64,000 nucleotides of DNA from X23 sp050251575. GTDB taxonomy: Bacteria > Bacillota > Clostridia > SK-Y3. The stretch covers positions 1 to 64,000 of the forward strand of contig JBFWMP010000002.1 in the NCBI GenBank assembly GCA_050251575.1, given 5' to 3'. Numbering within the stretch: the stretch's first letter is position 1; each line of letters opens with the position of its first letter. Below are positions 1 to 8,892 of the stretch, in pieces. The translations under genes and the position numbers were made by a program. The notes below the pieces were generated by a model. The model saw nothing but the letters and a program-made list of their open reading frames with translations. It ran no database searches and was not told the origin of the DNA.

Positions 1-500
1 AACCGTGGGAAAATGTTTTAGAATTGAATCCTCGATTAGATAGAATAGAAACAAATTCACAATTTGCCCAAATTATTTCTCCTAATGAAATGGTTGCATT
101 GATAACGCTTGATACTAAAGTAGGAGATGTAAATGGAATGATAAATATTTGTATTCCTCATTTGGTTGTAGAACCCGTATTATCTAAGCTGAGCACGAAA
201 TATTGGTTCTCTTCTATTGAGAAGGAGATTCTTCCGAGTTCGAAGAAGAATATTGAAAGAAGGATTGAAGAAACCAGTATTCCTTTAAAAGTATTATTGG
301 GGAAAACAAATATATCTGTTGAAGATTTTATTGAGCTTCAAAAAGGTGATGTCATTCAATTGGATACCACGGCGAATTCGGATCTAACGATTATGATAGG
401 AAATATTTGCAAGTTTAAAGGCAGACCTGGAGTGAAAAAAAATAGAGTTTCTATAAAGATTACAGAGGTATTACGAAAGGAGGAAGAAAAGGATGAGTGA
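1..500 (+). CDS. fliM: Flagellar motor switch protein FliM (3' part only)
   Basis: The reading frame is open to the left window edge (first full codon at 3), so only the last ~165 residues of an expected ~330 are present. The middle-domain end (PWENVLELNPRL, then RIETNSQFAQI and SPNEMV) and the C-terminal SpoA/FliN-like domain are present. FliM is part of the C-ring switch at the cytoplasmic face of the flagellar basal body; it binds phospho-CheY through its N-terminus, which lies outside the window. The stop overlaps the fliY start by 8 bases, and a GGAGG sits just upstream, which indicates translational coupling. A TTG at 24 is in frame but is internal to the conserved domain and is not the true start. 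Confidence 0.96.
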   Translation, partial: PWENVLELNPRLDRIETNSQFAQIISPNEMVALITLDTKVGDVNGMINICIPHLVVEPVLSKLSTKYWFSSIEKEILPSSKKNIERRIEETSIPLKVLLGKTNISVEDFIELQKGDVIQLDTTANSDLTIMIGNICKFKGRPGVKKNRVSIKITEVLRKEEEKDE

Positions 501-1632
501 AATGCTGTCCCAAGCTGAGATAGATGCGTTGTTGAATGGTACTTCAGATTTTGATTTGCCCAAGCAAGAAGAAGTGACGGACTTCTCTCCCGAAGAAGCA
601 GATGCACTGGGGGAAGTAGGGAATATCAGTATGGGAACTTCGGCTACTACACTTTTTACTTTATTAGGTCAGAAAGTGCTAATTACTACTCCTAAAGTTT
701 CTGTTATTACTTGGAATAATTTATCCCAAGAATATGATGTTCCTTATGTTGCTGTTAAGGTAGAATATACGGATGGATTGAAAGGAACTAATCTCTTAAT
801 CATGAAAGAGGAAGATGTTAAAGTCATTACTGATTTAATGATGGGAGGAGATGGAACTAATCAGGCTGTTGAATTGTCAGACCTTCATCTTAGTGCAATT
901 AGTGAAGCAATGAATCAAATGGTTGGTTCTTCAGCAACTTCAATGTCATCTATGTTTAATAAAACAATAGATATATCACCTCCAACTGCATTTGTTATCA
1001 ACTTCGATACAAATGCACCTTATGGTGAATTTGATTATGGTCAAAAAATTGTGAAGATTGCTTTTAGAATGGTTATCGGCAACTTGATTGACAGTGAGAT
1101 TATGCAGCTGATCCCTATTGATTTTGCAAAGTCGCTAGTCAATAATTTGCTTCAGGCAGGAGGAGCAGAATCTATGATGCAACAATCTGGAGCTGTTCAA
1201 TCTGAGCCGATGAAATCTGCTAAACAGCAAGAACAAGGAATAAGCTATGCAAAAACAGATCAGAACTTGCAAAGCAACATGGAAATCAATGCGAAACAAA
1301 TTGTAAAAGAACCTCCAAAAGCACCTGTTAATGTTCAACCGGTTCAGTTCCAACCTTTTGAAGATATAAGAATTACTACAGACAGAGAAAATATTAGTTT
1401 AATCATGGATGTCCCATTGGAGATTACTGTTGAACTGGGAAGAACACAAAGGTTGATTAGAGATATTTTGGAGTTTGCACCAGGTTCTATTATTGAGCTA
1501 GACAAGCTTGCCGGAGAGCCGATAGATATCTTAGTAAATGGCAAGGCAATAGCCAAGGGTGAGGTGGTAGTAATCGATGAAAGCTTTGGTGTAAGAATAA
1601 CGGATATTGTCAATCCTTCAAAGCGTATATAG
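493..1632 (+). CDS. fliY: Flagellar motor switch phosphatase FliY
   Basis: 379 residues. FliY combines a CheC-type phosphatase region with a C-terminal FliN/SpoA domain, and in Firmicutes it forms the C-ring with FliM and dephosphorylates CheY-P at the motor. Visible elements are the N-terminal CheY-binding type peptide (LSQAEIDALLNG, residues ~5-16), two D/S-x3-E-x2-N active-site motifs (DALGEVGN near residue 37 and SAISEAMN near residue 136), a glutamine- and serine-rich linker around 220-285, and a SpoA domain from ~300 to the end. The start ATG follows AAGGAGG, inside the end of fliM. The presence of FliY rather than a plain FliN points to the Bacillus/Clostridia type of switch. Confidence 0.96.
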   Translation: MSEMLSQAEIDALLNGTSDFDLPKQEEVTDFSPEEADALGEVGNISMGTSATTLFTLLGQKVLITTPKVSVITWNNLSQEYDVPYVAVKVEYTDGLKGTNLLIMKEEDVKVITDLMMGGDGTNQAVELSDLHLSAISEAMNQMVGSSATSMSSMFNKTIDISPPTAFVINFDTNAPYGEFDYGQKIVKIAFRMVIGNLIDSEIMQLIPIDFAKSLVNNLLQAGGAESMMQQSGAVQSEPMKSAKQQEQGISYAKTDQNLQSNMEINAKQIVKEPPKAPVNVQPVQFQPFEDIRITTDRENISLIMDVPLEITVELGRTQRLIRDILEFAPGSIIELDKLAGEPIDILVNGKAIAKGEVVVIDESFGVRITDIVNPSKRI

Positions 1633-1728
1633 GCAAGACTAAGGTTTCAGGTGAATCTTAGAAGCCGTTATCCAGAGGGCAAGTATATAAATATTTTATC
1701 CGATTAAAAAATAAGGAGAGAAAATAAG

Positions 1729-2091
1729 ATGGGAAAAAGAATTCTTGTTGTAGATGATGCTGCTTTTATGCGAATGATGATTAAAGATATTCTCACTAAA
1801 AATGGTTTTGACGTTGTGGGTGAGGCAGAAAATGGGGCAAAGGCTATTGAAAAGTTCAAGGAATTAACACCGGATCTTACTATCATGGATATAACCATGC
1901 CTGAAGTAGATGGGATTCAGGCTGTAAAAGAGATAAAGGCAACTAACGGGGATGCGAAAGTTATTATGTGTTCAGCGATGGGACAGCAAGCGATGGTTAT
2001 TGAATCGATTCAGGCAGGTGCACGAGATTTTATAGTAAAACCATTTCAAGCAGAGCGAGTCGTGGAGGCTGTAAGAAAAGTTATAGGCTAA
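1729..2091 (+). CDS. cheY: Chemotaxis response regulator CheY
   Basis: 120 residues, a single receiver domain with no output domain. The acidic pair D9/D10, phospho-acceptor D54, S82 and K104 are all at canonical spacing, followed by K-P. CheY is phosphorylated by CheA and binds the FliM/FliY switch to alter rotation. It stands between fliY and fliO, as in Bacillus-type fla/che operons. A 96-base spacer separates it from fliY with no clear terminator; the SD AAGGAGAG precedes the ATG. CheC, CheD and FliY encoded nearby complete the Firmicute adaptation and phosphatase loop. Confidence 0.95.
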   Translation: MGKRILVVDDAAFMRMMIKDILTKNGFDVVGEAENGAKAIEKFKELTPDLTIMDITMPEVDGIQAVKEIKATNGDAKVIMCSAMGQQAMVIESIQAGARDFIVKPFQAERVVEAVRKVIG

Positions 2092-2110
2092 GTAGGGAAG
2101 AGGAATATTT

Positions 2111-2593
2111 ATGCCGCAAGGAATACAGGAAAGTCAAGTTATTTTGGAATTCCTATTAGGGTTAATCATATTTGTCTGTCTTTTGTTTCTGGTATATGTG
2201 ACCACCAGATTTATAGGACAGAAGGCTTCAGTTGCAATGAGAAGCGCTCACATGAAAATAATAGAAACATTATCGTTGGGGTTTGACAAGAACATTCATT
2301 TGATTCAAGTTGGTGACAAGTACTTTTTGATTGCTTCTGCGGGAAAATCAATAGAATTTTTATCGGAGGTTGACATAGAACATATCAAAGAATCAATAGG
2401 AGAAAAATCAAGACAGCTTGATTTTTACGATATTTTCTTGAGATATGTAAGAAAGATGACAGCCACAGAAAAAGTACTTTCAGATGATAAGTTATCACAG
2501 TACAAAAAAAATAATAATATTATCAAAAATGTTTCAGTATTAAAGAAATCATTTAGCAAGCTTGTGGGTAACTATAAAAGTGAGGATGAATAG
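2111..2593 (+). CDS. fliO: Flagellar biosynthetic protein FliO
   Basis: 160 residues. FliO is a small bitopic membrane protein that helps assemble the FliP pore of the flagellar type III export gate. The sequence shows one N-terminal membrane segment (about residues 10-32, LGLIIFVCLLFLVYV) and a cytoplasmic part with the FliO pattern KIIETLSLGFDKNIHLIQVGDKYFLIA. The family diverges strongly, so the call rests on this motif plus its place directly ahead of fliP. The end overlaps possible fliP start codons. Confidence 0.88.
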   Translation: MPQGIQESQVILEFLLGLIIFVCLLFLVYVTTRFIGQKASVAMRSAHMKIIETLSLGFDKNIHLIQVGDKYFLIASAGKSIEFLSEVDIEHIKESIGEKSRQLDFYDIFLRYVRKMTATEKVLSDDKLSQYKKNNNIIKNVSVLKKSFSKLVGNYKSEDE

Positions 2594-2597
2594 CTTA

Positions 2598-3368
2598 ATG
2601 AATAGAAAGGTTATTAGAAGAGCAGGTGCTCTATTATTTATTTTTACACTGATTTTAGCATTTTATTCTAAAGCGTCGGCAGAGCCAAATTTTCCAATTC
2701 CTAAGTTAGGTATGGATTTAGGACCGGCTGAAAGTCCTCAGGATGTAGCAGTAAGTCTTCAAATTTTATTTTTACTGACAATACTATCACTTGCTCCTGC
2801 AATTTTAATTATGATGACTTCCTTTACCAGGATAATCATTATTTTATCATTTTTGCGTAATGCATTAGGAACGCAGCAGGTGCCGCCTAATCAAGTGCTT
2901 ATTGGCTTAGCGCTTTTTTTAACAGTCTTTATTATGACACCCATTGGAACTCAAATCAATAATCAGGCAATACAGCCATATTTGAGTGAAGAAATTACAC
3001 AAGATGTCGCATTGGATAGAGCGGTACAGCCACTAAGGGAGTTTATGCTTAATAATACCAGAGAAAAAGACCTTGCATTATTTGTATCGTTATCCGGTAT
3101 TGAGCAAGTCGATGACAAAGAAGATATTCCTACAAAAGCTGTGATTCCGGCATTTGTAATTAGTGAATTAAAGACTGCTTTCCAATTTGGGTTTTTGATT
3201 TATATTCCTTTTTTAGTTATAGATATGGTAGTCGCGAGCACCTTGATGTCCATGGGCATGATGATGCTCCCGCCCATTATGATTTCTTTGCCATTTAAAA
3301 TACTATTATTTATCATGATTGATGGATGGAATCTTGTAACACAATCCATTGTTATGAGCTTTAAATAG
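2598..3368 (+). CDS. fliP: Flagellar export gate protein FliP
   Basis: About 256 residues from the ATG at 2598. FliP is the pore-forming subunit of the flagellar type III secretion gate in the inner membrane. An N-terminal signal-like segment is followed by the FliP core with LAPAILIMMTSFTRIIIILSFLRNALGTQQ and a C-terminal pair of membrane helices ending in LLFIMIDGWNLV. Start choice is uncertain. ATG 2586 overlaps the fliO stop but has GTGAGG directly against it with no spacer, whereas 2598 sits 12 bases after that SD. Upstream extension to 2562 is unlikely. Confidence 0.95.
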   Translation: MNRKVIRRAGALLFIFTLILAFYSKASAEPNFPIPKLGMDLGPAESPQDVAVSLQILFLLTILSLAPAILIMMTSFTRIIIILSFLRNALGTQQVPPNQVLIGLALFLTVFIMTPIGTQINNQAIQPYLSEEITQDVALDRAVQPLREFMLNNTREKDLALFVSLSGIEQVDDKEDIPTKAVIPAFVISELKTAFQFGFLIYIPFLVIDMVVASTLMSMGMMMLPPIMISLPFKILLFIMIDGWNLVTQSIVMSFK

Positions 3369-3391
3369 TCGGTCACGAGGAGGCTGATAAT

Positions 3392-3661
3392 ATGGACCAA
3401 GGACTAGTAATAGATTTAGCACAAAGTGCACTGTGGACGGTCTTATTAATCTCTGGACCGATGCTTGGGTTGGGATTACTTGTAGGTCTTGCAGTAAGTA
3501 TTTTCCAGGCTACGACACAGATTCAGGAACAGACACTTGCATTCATTCCTAAAATTGTTGTTGTATTGGGAGCAGTGATTGTTTTTGGACCATGGATGCT
3601 ATCTGTAGCTGTTGATTTTACGGAGAACTTGTTTCTAAATATCAATCAATATATAAAATAA
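3392..3661 (+). CDS. fliQ: Flagellar export gate protein FliQ
   Basis: 89 residues, two membrane helices, the usual size for FliQ. FliQ packs around the FliP/FliR pore of the flagellar type III export gate. Recognisable features are the motif LVGLAVSIFQATTQIQEQTL and the C-terminal helix with FGPWMLSVAVDFTENLF. AGGAGG at 3378-3383 precedes the ATG. It lies 23 bases after fliP and 10 before fliR in the standard P-Q-R order. Confidence 0.96.
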   Translation: MDQGLVIDLAQSALWTVLLISGPMLGLGLLVGLAVSIFQATTQIQEQTLAFIPKIVVVLGAVIVFGPWMLSVAVDFTENLFLNINQYIK

Positions 3662-3671
3662 GGGCGAAGCA

Positions 3672-4460
3672 ATGAATATTTTATTAGGTAATACACTTGA
3701 GTATATCGATGTATTTTTACTTGTTTTAGTTCGAGTTACTGCGTTGTTTATTATTTCACCTATATTTGGAAGAAAGAATATGCCGACTATACTTAAAATA
3801 GGATTCGGTATGATGTTGGCAATCATCATAACACCTATGCTAGGGAATAGAAGCTTTATAGAACAGCAACATATTCTTGAATTTGCATTGTTGGTATTTA
3901 ATGAATTTTGTATAGGACTGATACTAGGTTTTGTATCCTATATGGCATTTTCTTCTCTTTATATTGCAGGGCAGATTATCGATATGCAGATAGGTTTTGG
4001 AATGGTAAGTGTCCTTGATCCACAGAGCAATACGCAAGTACCTATTATTGCAAATTTTTATTTTATTATATCTATGTTGATGTTTTTAGCAATAGATGGA
4101 CATCACATGTTAATTTCATCAATTTTTTATAGTTATGAAATTTTGCCTATAGGGAGTGGAGCAGTCAGCAGTATTTTATTAAATAATATAATAAAGATAT
4201 TTGGAGATATGTTTATTATCGGATTTAAGATAGCAGCACCTATTGTTGCAGCGATATTTATTACTGATGTTGCGCTTGGTATTCTGGCTAGAACTGTACC
4301 TCAAATGAATGTTTTTGTTGTAGGTATGCCATTGAAGATTATTATAGGGGTGGGAGTACTAATGGGAACAGTTGCATTATTTCCGGTTTTGATGGACGTA
4401 ATTGTCAATGGAATGTATCAAGATATGGAAGCGGTATTGAAGGATATGGTTAAAAAATGA
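3672..4460 (+). CDS. fliR: Flagellar export gate protein FliR
   Basis: 262 residues with about six hydrophobic segments. FliR closes the FliP ring and contacts FlhB in the export gate. Family features seen are FLLVLVRVTALFIISPIFGRKN near the N-terminus, GQIIDMQIGFGMVSVLDPQS in the middle and the C-terminal RTVPQMNVFVVGMPLKI. The start ATG follows AAGGGCG. The last four bases overlap the flhB start (ATGA), as expected for coupled synthesis of gate subunits. Confidence 0.96.
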   Translation: MNILLGNTLEYIDVFLLVLVRVTALFIISPIFGRKNMPTILKIGFGMMLAIIITPMLGNRSFIEQQHILEFALLVFNEFCIGLILGFVSYMAFSSLYIAGQIIDMQIGFGMVSVLDPQSNTQVPIIANFYFIISMLMFLAIDGHHMLISSIFYSYEILPIGSGAVSSILLNNIIKIFGDMFIIGFKIAAPIVAAIFITDVALGILARTVPQMNVFVVGMPLKIIIGVGVLMGTVALFPVLMDVIVNGMYQDMEAVLKDMVKK

Positions 4461-5560
4461 ATCCGGAATTATGGGTAATAGATATACAGCTTTTTGCTGA
4501 TAACGACGATAAAACCGAGAAAGCGACACCCAAAAGAAAATCAGAATCCAGAGAAAAAGGACAGGTTTTACAGAGCAGGGAAATCAAGTCGGCAATCTTA
4601 CTTATTTTAGCTTTTGCCACCTTAAAAGTGGCAGGCGGATATATGTATAATAATATAGCACAGTTTACAAAAAAGGTATTAATATCCTATACCATTAATG
4701 AGCAAATGTTTTTACAGGGAAACTTCTGGCCTTTGGTGGCGGAAGCCATTTTACTATTATTGAAGGTAACTGCGCCGATACTTGGGGTGATACTTATCGG
4801 AGGATTAGTATCAAGCTATGCTCAGGTTGGTTTTCTGTTTACGACGAAAACCTTGCAACCTAAATTAGAGAAGATCAATCCAATACAAGGCTTTAAAAGA
4901 ATGTTCTCTGCAAATGCATTGATGGAGCTTGTTAAGTCACTTGCCAAAATTGCCATTGTTGGATACATTGCATATAGTTACATTAAAAAAGAAGCTTCTG
5001 CGGTAATGACGCTGATGGATATGGAAGTAATGCAAATTGCAGCTTATATGGGAGAGTTAGCCATTAATGTGGCAATTAGAATGGGAATAGCCTTGATCAT
5101 CATAGGTATCATTGACTATATCTTTCAATGGAAGCAGCATGAAAAGGGCTTAATGATGTCTAAACATGAAATAAAGGAAGAATACAAGCAGACAGAAGGA
5201 AATCCACAAATCAAATCAAAAATCAAAGAAAAACAGAGACAAATTTCAATGAGGCGAATGATGTCGGAAATACCAAAGGCAGATGTGGTTATCACCAACC
5301 CTACACATTTTGCCATCGCAATCAAATATGATGCCAAGATTGCCGAAGCACCTATTGTTTTGGCAAAGGGGCAGGATTATATCGCACTTAGAATAAAAGA
5401 AGTTGCTAAGGAAAATCATATTGAAATCGTTGAAAACAAACCATTAGCCAGAGCATTATATGACTCAGCTGATATTGGAGAGAGAATTCCGGAAGAACTA
5501 TTCCAGGCAGTAGCTGAAGTTCTTGCTTTTGTATATAGTTTAAATAACAAAACAGTATAA
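4457..5560 (+). CDS. flhB: Flagellar export switch protein FlhB
   Basis: 367 residues. FlhB is the substrate-specificity switch of the flagellar export apparatus. An N-terminal membrane domain of four helices starts after the conserved DKTEKATPKRKSESREKG. A cytoplasmic domain carries the autocleavage site N281-P-T-H, with self-cleavage known to occur between N and P. Length and motif are complete, so a functional switch is expected. It overlaps fliR by 4 bases. Downstream, before flhA, lies a repeat-rich spacer with a heptad array. Confidence 0.97.
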   Translation: MNPELWVIDIQLFADNDDKTEKATPKRKSESREKGQVLQSREIKSAILLILAFATLKVAGGYMYNNIAQFTKKVLISYTINEQMFLQGNFWPLVAEAILLLLKVTAPILGVILIGGLVSSYAQVGFLFTTKTLQPKLEKINPIQGFKRMFSANALMELVKSLAKIAIVGYIAYSYIKKEASAVMTLMDMEVMQIAAYMGELAINVAIRMGIALIIIGIIDYIFQWKQHEKGLMMSKHEIKEEYKQTEGNPQIKSKIKEKQRQISMRRMMSEIPKADVVITNPTHFAIAIKYDAKIAEAPIVLAKGQDYIALRIKEVAKENHIEIVENKPLARALYDSADIGERIPEELFQAVAEVLAFVYSLNNKTV

Positions 5561-5570
5561 GAGTTCAAAG

Positions 5571-5600
5571 AAGGTGACGGAGAACCGTCCCGTGTCATCT
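5571..5600. repeat. Imperfect palindrome with AGAACCGTCCC core
   Basis: Between flhB and flhA, GGTGAC at the left and GTCATC at the right flank GGAGAACCGTCCC, giving an imperfect inverted repeat. The core GAACCGTCCC also occurs in the long hairpin at 46534-46595, so this looks like a degraded copy of the same dispersed element. Confidence 0.55.
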
Positions 5601-5607
5601 GGTTTAA

Positions 5608-5638
5608 CTCCGAGCGCTGAGCTCTGAGCTCCAAGCTT
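5608..5638. repeat. Heptad repeat array upstream of flhA
   Basis: Four 7-base units of the type CTCCGAG, CGCTGAG, CTCTGAG, CTCCAAG, then CTT. AGCTC and GAGCT words make it self-complementary. It ends 19 bases before the flhA TTG start, just upstream of the SD. Confidence 0.8.
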
Positions 5639-5657
5639 GCATGAGAGGAGGAAAATA

Positions 5658-7688
5658 TTGAGATTTAAAGATATGTCTGTATCGATTATTATTATCGCAA
5701 TTATACTAATTATTATTATACCGGTAGTGCCATGGGTATTAGATATTTTACTTGCAGTGAATATATCTCTGGCAGTAGTAATATTGTTAAATACGATCTA
5801 TGCACAAGATACATTGCAATTTTCAGTATTTCCATCCCTATTGCTAATCACTACCTTATATAGATTAGCTTTAAATATTTCATCAACCAAACTGATACTT
5901 ACTACAGGAGATCCGGGGAGCGTAGTAACAGCTTTTGCCAGCTTTGTCATACAGGGTAATGTGGTTGTTGGATTTATCGTATTTTTTATTATTACCCTTG
6001 TGCAGTTTATGGTTATAACCAAAGGTTCCGAAAGAGTATCTGAGGTTGCGGCAAGATTTACCCTTGATGCTATGCCGGGAAAGCAGATGGCTATTGATGC
6101 AGATCTTAATACAGGGCTGATTAATGAGATAGAGGCCAAAGAAAGAAGAAAAAAGATTCAAAGAGAAGCCGATTTCTATGGGGCAATGGATGGTGCCAGT
6201 AAGTTTGTAAAAGGAGATGCTATTGCAGGAATCATTATCACTATCGTTAATATTATTGCAGGTTTTGTTTTAGGAGCAATGAGACAGGAAGGTGAGCTTG
6301 CTGCTGTATTGAATAAGTATACCAACCTTACTGTTGGTGATGGATTGGTTAGTCAGATTCCTGCATTATTGATTTCTACTGCCACTGGTATCATAGTTAC
6401 CAGGGCAGCATCTGATTCTAATTTGAGTACGGATTTAATAAAACAGATTTTTCAAAACCCGATGGTTATGTTTTTAGGAAGTGGGGTAGCCGGCTTAATG
6501 GCGGTTATTCCAGGATTACCCTTTTGGCCGTTTATGGTACTAGCAGTTGCACTGGCAGTTGCCGGATATAATATGAGAAAAATCATGCAGCAGAATGAGG
6601 AACAGGAAGAATTTCAGGTGCAGGAAAGTGAAGTTGAGGATATTAGGAAGCCTGAGAATGTAGTTTCGTTATTACAAGTGGATCCTATTGAGCTGGAATT
6701 TGGATATGGCATTATACCATTAGCAGATGTGAATCAGGGAGGGGATCTTTTAGATCGCGTTGTTATGATAAGAAGACAGCTTGCCCTTGAATTAGGAATA
6801 GTAGTTCCAGTGATAAGATTAAGAGATAATATTCAGTTAAGCCCTAATGAGTATATGATTAAAATTAAGGGTGTTGAGGTTTCGGCAGGTGAATTAATGT
6901 TTGATCATTATTTGGCTATGAATCCCGGTACTGTTGAAGAAGATATTGAGGGTATTAAGACAGTTGAGCCTGCATTTGGCCTTCCAGCTATTTGGATCAA
7001 TGAAGCGCAGCGGGAACGAGCTGAAGTAACCGGATACACTGTTGTAGACCCACCATCTATTATTGCGACACATTTAACGGAATTGATTAAGAAGTATGCG
7101 CACGAACTTCTCAGCAGGCAAGATGTTCAGACATTAATAGATAATATTAGACAAAGTCATCCTGCTTTGGTTGAAGAGCTTATTCCAAAACAGATGTCAA
7201 TCGGGGAGATACAGAAGGTATTGGCAAACTTGTTAAAAGAAGGGGTATCTATACGGGATCTTGCAAGTATTTTGGAGACATTGGCAGATTATGCTGCAGT
7301 TACCCGCGATGCAGATGTGCTTACCGAATATGTGCGCCAAGGCATTGGAAGGGCAATATGCAATAGGTTTATAGGTAAGAATAAGTCGAATGTTGTTACA
7401 CTGGATCCTAAGCTGGAACAAAAGATCATGGATTCGGTTCAAAATACAGAACATGGGTCATATCTGACAATTGATCCAAGCTATTCACAGGAGATTATTA
7501 ATGCAGTTTATAAGCAGGTACAGAAAATATTGTCAATGGGACAGCAGCCAATTGTCTTAACTTCTCCGGTTGTACGGCTATATTTTAAAAGATTGACAGA
7601 ACAGGCTATTCCCGGGTTAATCGTGCTTTCATATAATGAGTTGGATCCTTCAATTGAAGTAAAGTCTGTTGGGGTGGTGAGTGTATAA
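5658..7688 (+). CDS. flhA: Flagellar export gate protein FlhA
   Basis: 676 residues. FlhA is the largest export-gate subunit: about eight N-terminal membrane helices, then a cytoplasmic domain from roughly residue 330 that docks chaperone-substrate complexes. The family signature VAARFTLDAMPGKQMAIDADL lies near residues 132-152. The start is a TTG at 5658 with AGAGGAGG six bases upstream. An in-frame TTG at 5637 lies inside the heptad repeat and lacks an SD. The stop lies one base before the flhF ATG. Confidence 0.96.
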   Translation: MRFKDMSVSIIIIAIILIIIIPVVPWVLDILLAVNISLAVVILLNTIYAQDTLQFSVFPSLLLITTLYRLALNISSTKLILTTGDPGSVVTAFASFVIQGNVVVGFIVFFIITLVQFMVITKGSERVSEVAARFTLDAMPGKQMAIDADLNTGLINEIEAKERRKKIQREADFYGAMDGASKFVKGDAIAGIIITIVNIIAGFVLGAMRQEGELAAVLNKYTNLTVGDGLVSQIPALLISTATGIIVTRAASDSNLSTDLIKQIFQNPMVMFLGSGVAGLMAVIPGLPFWPFMVLAVALAVAGYNMRKIMQQNEEQEEFQVQESEVEDIRKPENVVSLLQVDPIELEFGYGIIPLADVNQGGDLLDRVVMIRRQLALELGIVVPVIRLRDNIQLSPNEYMIKIKGVEVSAGELMFDHYLAMNPGTVEEDIEGIKTVEPAFGLPAIWINEAQRERAEVTGYTVVDPPSIIATHLTELIKKYAHELLSRQDVQTLIDNIRQSHPALVEELIPKQMSIGEIQKVLANLLKEGVSIRDLASILETLADYAAVTRDADVLTEYVRQGIGRAICNRFIGKNKSNVVTLDPKLEQKIMDSVQNTEHGSYLTIDPSYSQEIINAVYKQVQKILSMGQQPIVLTSPVVRLYFKRLTEQAIPGLIVLSYNELDPSIEVKSVGVVSV

Positions 7689-7689
7689 G

Positions 7690-8892
7690 ATGAAAATACG
7701 AAGATATATAGGGAAAGATGCTCAAGATGCAATGATGAAGGTCAGAATGGACTTAGGCAGCGATGCAGTTATTCTTAATACCAGGAAAATAAAACAGAAG
7801 GGCTTGGTGAATCTGTTTTCAAAACCTTTGGTGGAGGTTCTTGCTGCGATAGATCAAGACGTTGCTAAGCAGACTGAGCCTGACATAAGCAGTAAGACTC
7901 CAGATAAAATCAAAGTTAATCAAAACAAGCCGGTTATTGACAGCAAAGTTGCAGTACAGCGTGAAGAAGCTGAAGCAGACATCCATGTGAAAGAGTTAGA
8001 AAACAAAGTGAAAAATATGGAGTCTATGCTGGAAAAAATTTATCAGCAGATGCAGTCACCGAATAATGTTATTGCTGTATCAGAACAAGAAACGGATAGA
8101 ATATTAAAGTTACTAGAGATATTTTCTAATAACTTGCTGAAAAATAATGTCGATATTGATATTACGAATGAACTTATTATGGATATTAAGCAAAATGCTG
8201 CAGATAAAAAAAGTATTAATGATATCGCTGCAAAGATGTACAGTAATATTATTAAGATATTGGATGATCCGCAGCCTATACAATTAAATAATAATGATCA
8301 CGCCAAGATCATTGCATTTGTAGGGCCAACAGGCGTTGGAAAGACAACAACATTGGCGAAAATTGCAGCAATTTTTGCGATAAAGCATCATAAAAATATA
8401 GGAATTATAACATCTGATACATATCGCATCGCGGCTGTGGAACAGTTGAAGACATATAGTGAAATCTTGGGATTGCCTGTACAGGTCATATATTCCCCAG
8501 AAGAAGTAGAACAAGCGATTGAAAAGTTTAAAGATAAAGATTTGGTTCTTATTGATACCGCCGGCAGGAGTCATAAAGATATTGAGCAGTTTGAAGAGCT
8601 AAAGAGGATAATTGAACTTAGCAATCCAGACGAAGTTTATTTATTATTGAGCCTTACTACCGATTATAATGTATGTAAAGATATTACAAAAAGCTATACT
8701 TTTTTAAAAGATTATCGGATTATATTTACCAAAATGGATGAAGCAGCAAGCTGCGGAATTATCTTAAATATAGCAAAGTATGCAAGTTGTAAGCTATCCT
8801 ATATAACTACCGGGCAAAGTGTACCTGATGATATTGAAGTGTTAAATACTGATAAGATTGCAAAAAAATTATTAGGGAGCATTCAAATATGA
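7690..8892 (+). CDS. flhF: Flagellar SRP-type GTPase FlhF
   Basis: 400 residues. FlhF is an SRP54/FtsY-like GTPase that fixes flagellar position and number together with FlhG. The N-terminal ~140 residues are a basic and coiled region. The NG domain has P-loop GPTGVGKTTT near residue 211, followed by DTYRIAAVEQLK and the G3 motif DTAGR. ATG 7690 follows GGTGGTGA. An in-frame GTG at 7681 overlaps flhA and is less likely. The last four bases overlap flhG (ATGA). Confidence 0.95.
   Translation: MKIRRYIGKDAQDAMMKVRMDLGSDAVILNTRKIKQKGLVNLFSKPLVEVLAAIDQDVAKQTEPDISSKTPDKIKVNQNKPVIDSKVAVQREEAEADIHVKELENKVKNMESMLEKIYQQMQSPNNVIAVSEQETDRILKLLEIFSNNLLKNNVDIDITNELIMDIKQNAADKKSINDIAAKMYSNIIKILDDPQPIQLNNNDHAKIIAFVGPTGVGKTTTLAKIAAIFAIKHHKNIGIITSDTYRIAAVEQLKTYSEILGLPVQVIYSPEEVEQAIEKFKDKDLVLIDTAGRSHKDIEQFEELKRIIELSNPDEVYLLLSLTTDYNVCKDITKSYTFLKDYRIIFTKMDEAASCGIILNIAKYASCKLSYITTGQSVPDDIEVLNTDKIAKKLLGSIQI

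Noticed and set aside
24..26. TTG at 24 as the fliM start
   Set aside because: The frame stays open to the window edge and the upstream codons encode conserved FliM residues (PWENVLE).
5637..5657. Earlier TTG start for flhA at 5637
   Set aside because: It lies in the heptad array without an SD, while TTG 5658 has AGAGGAGG at correct spacing.
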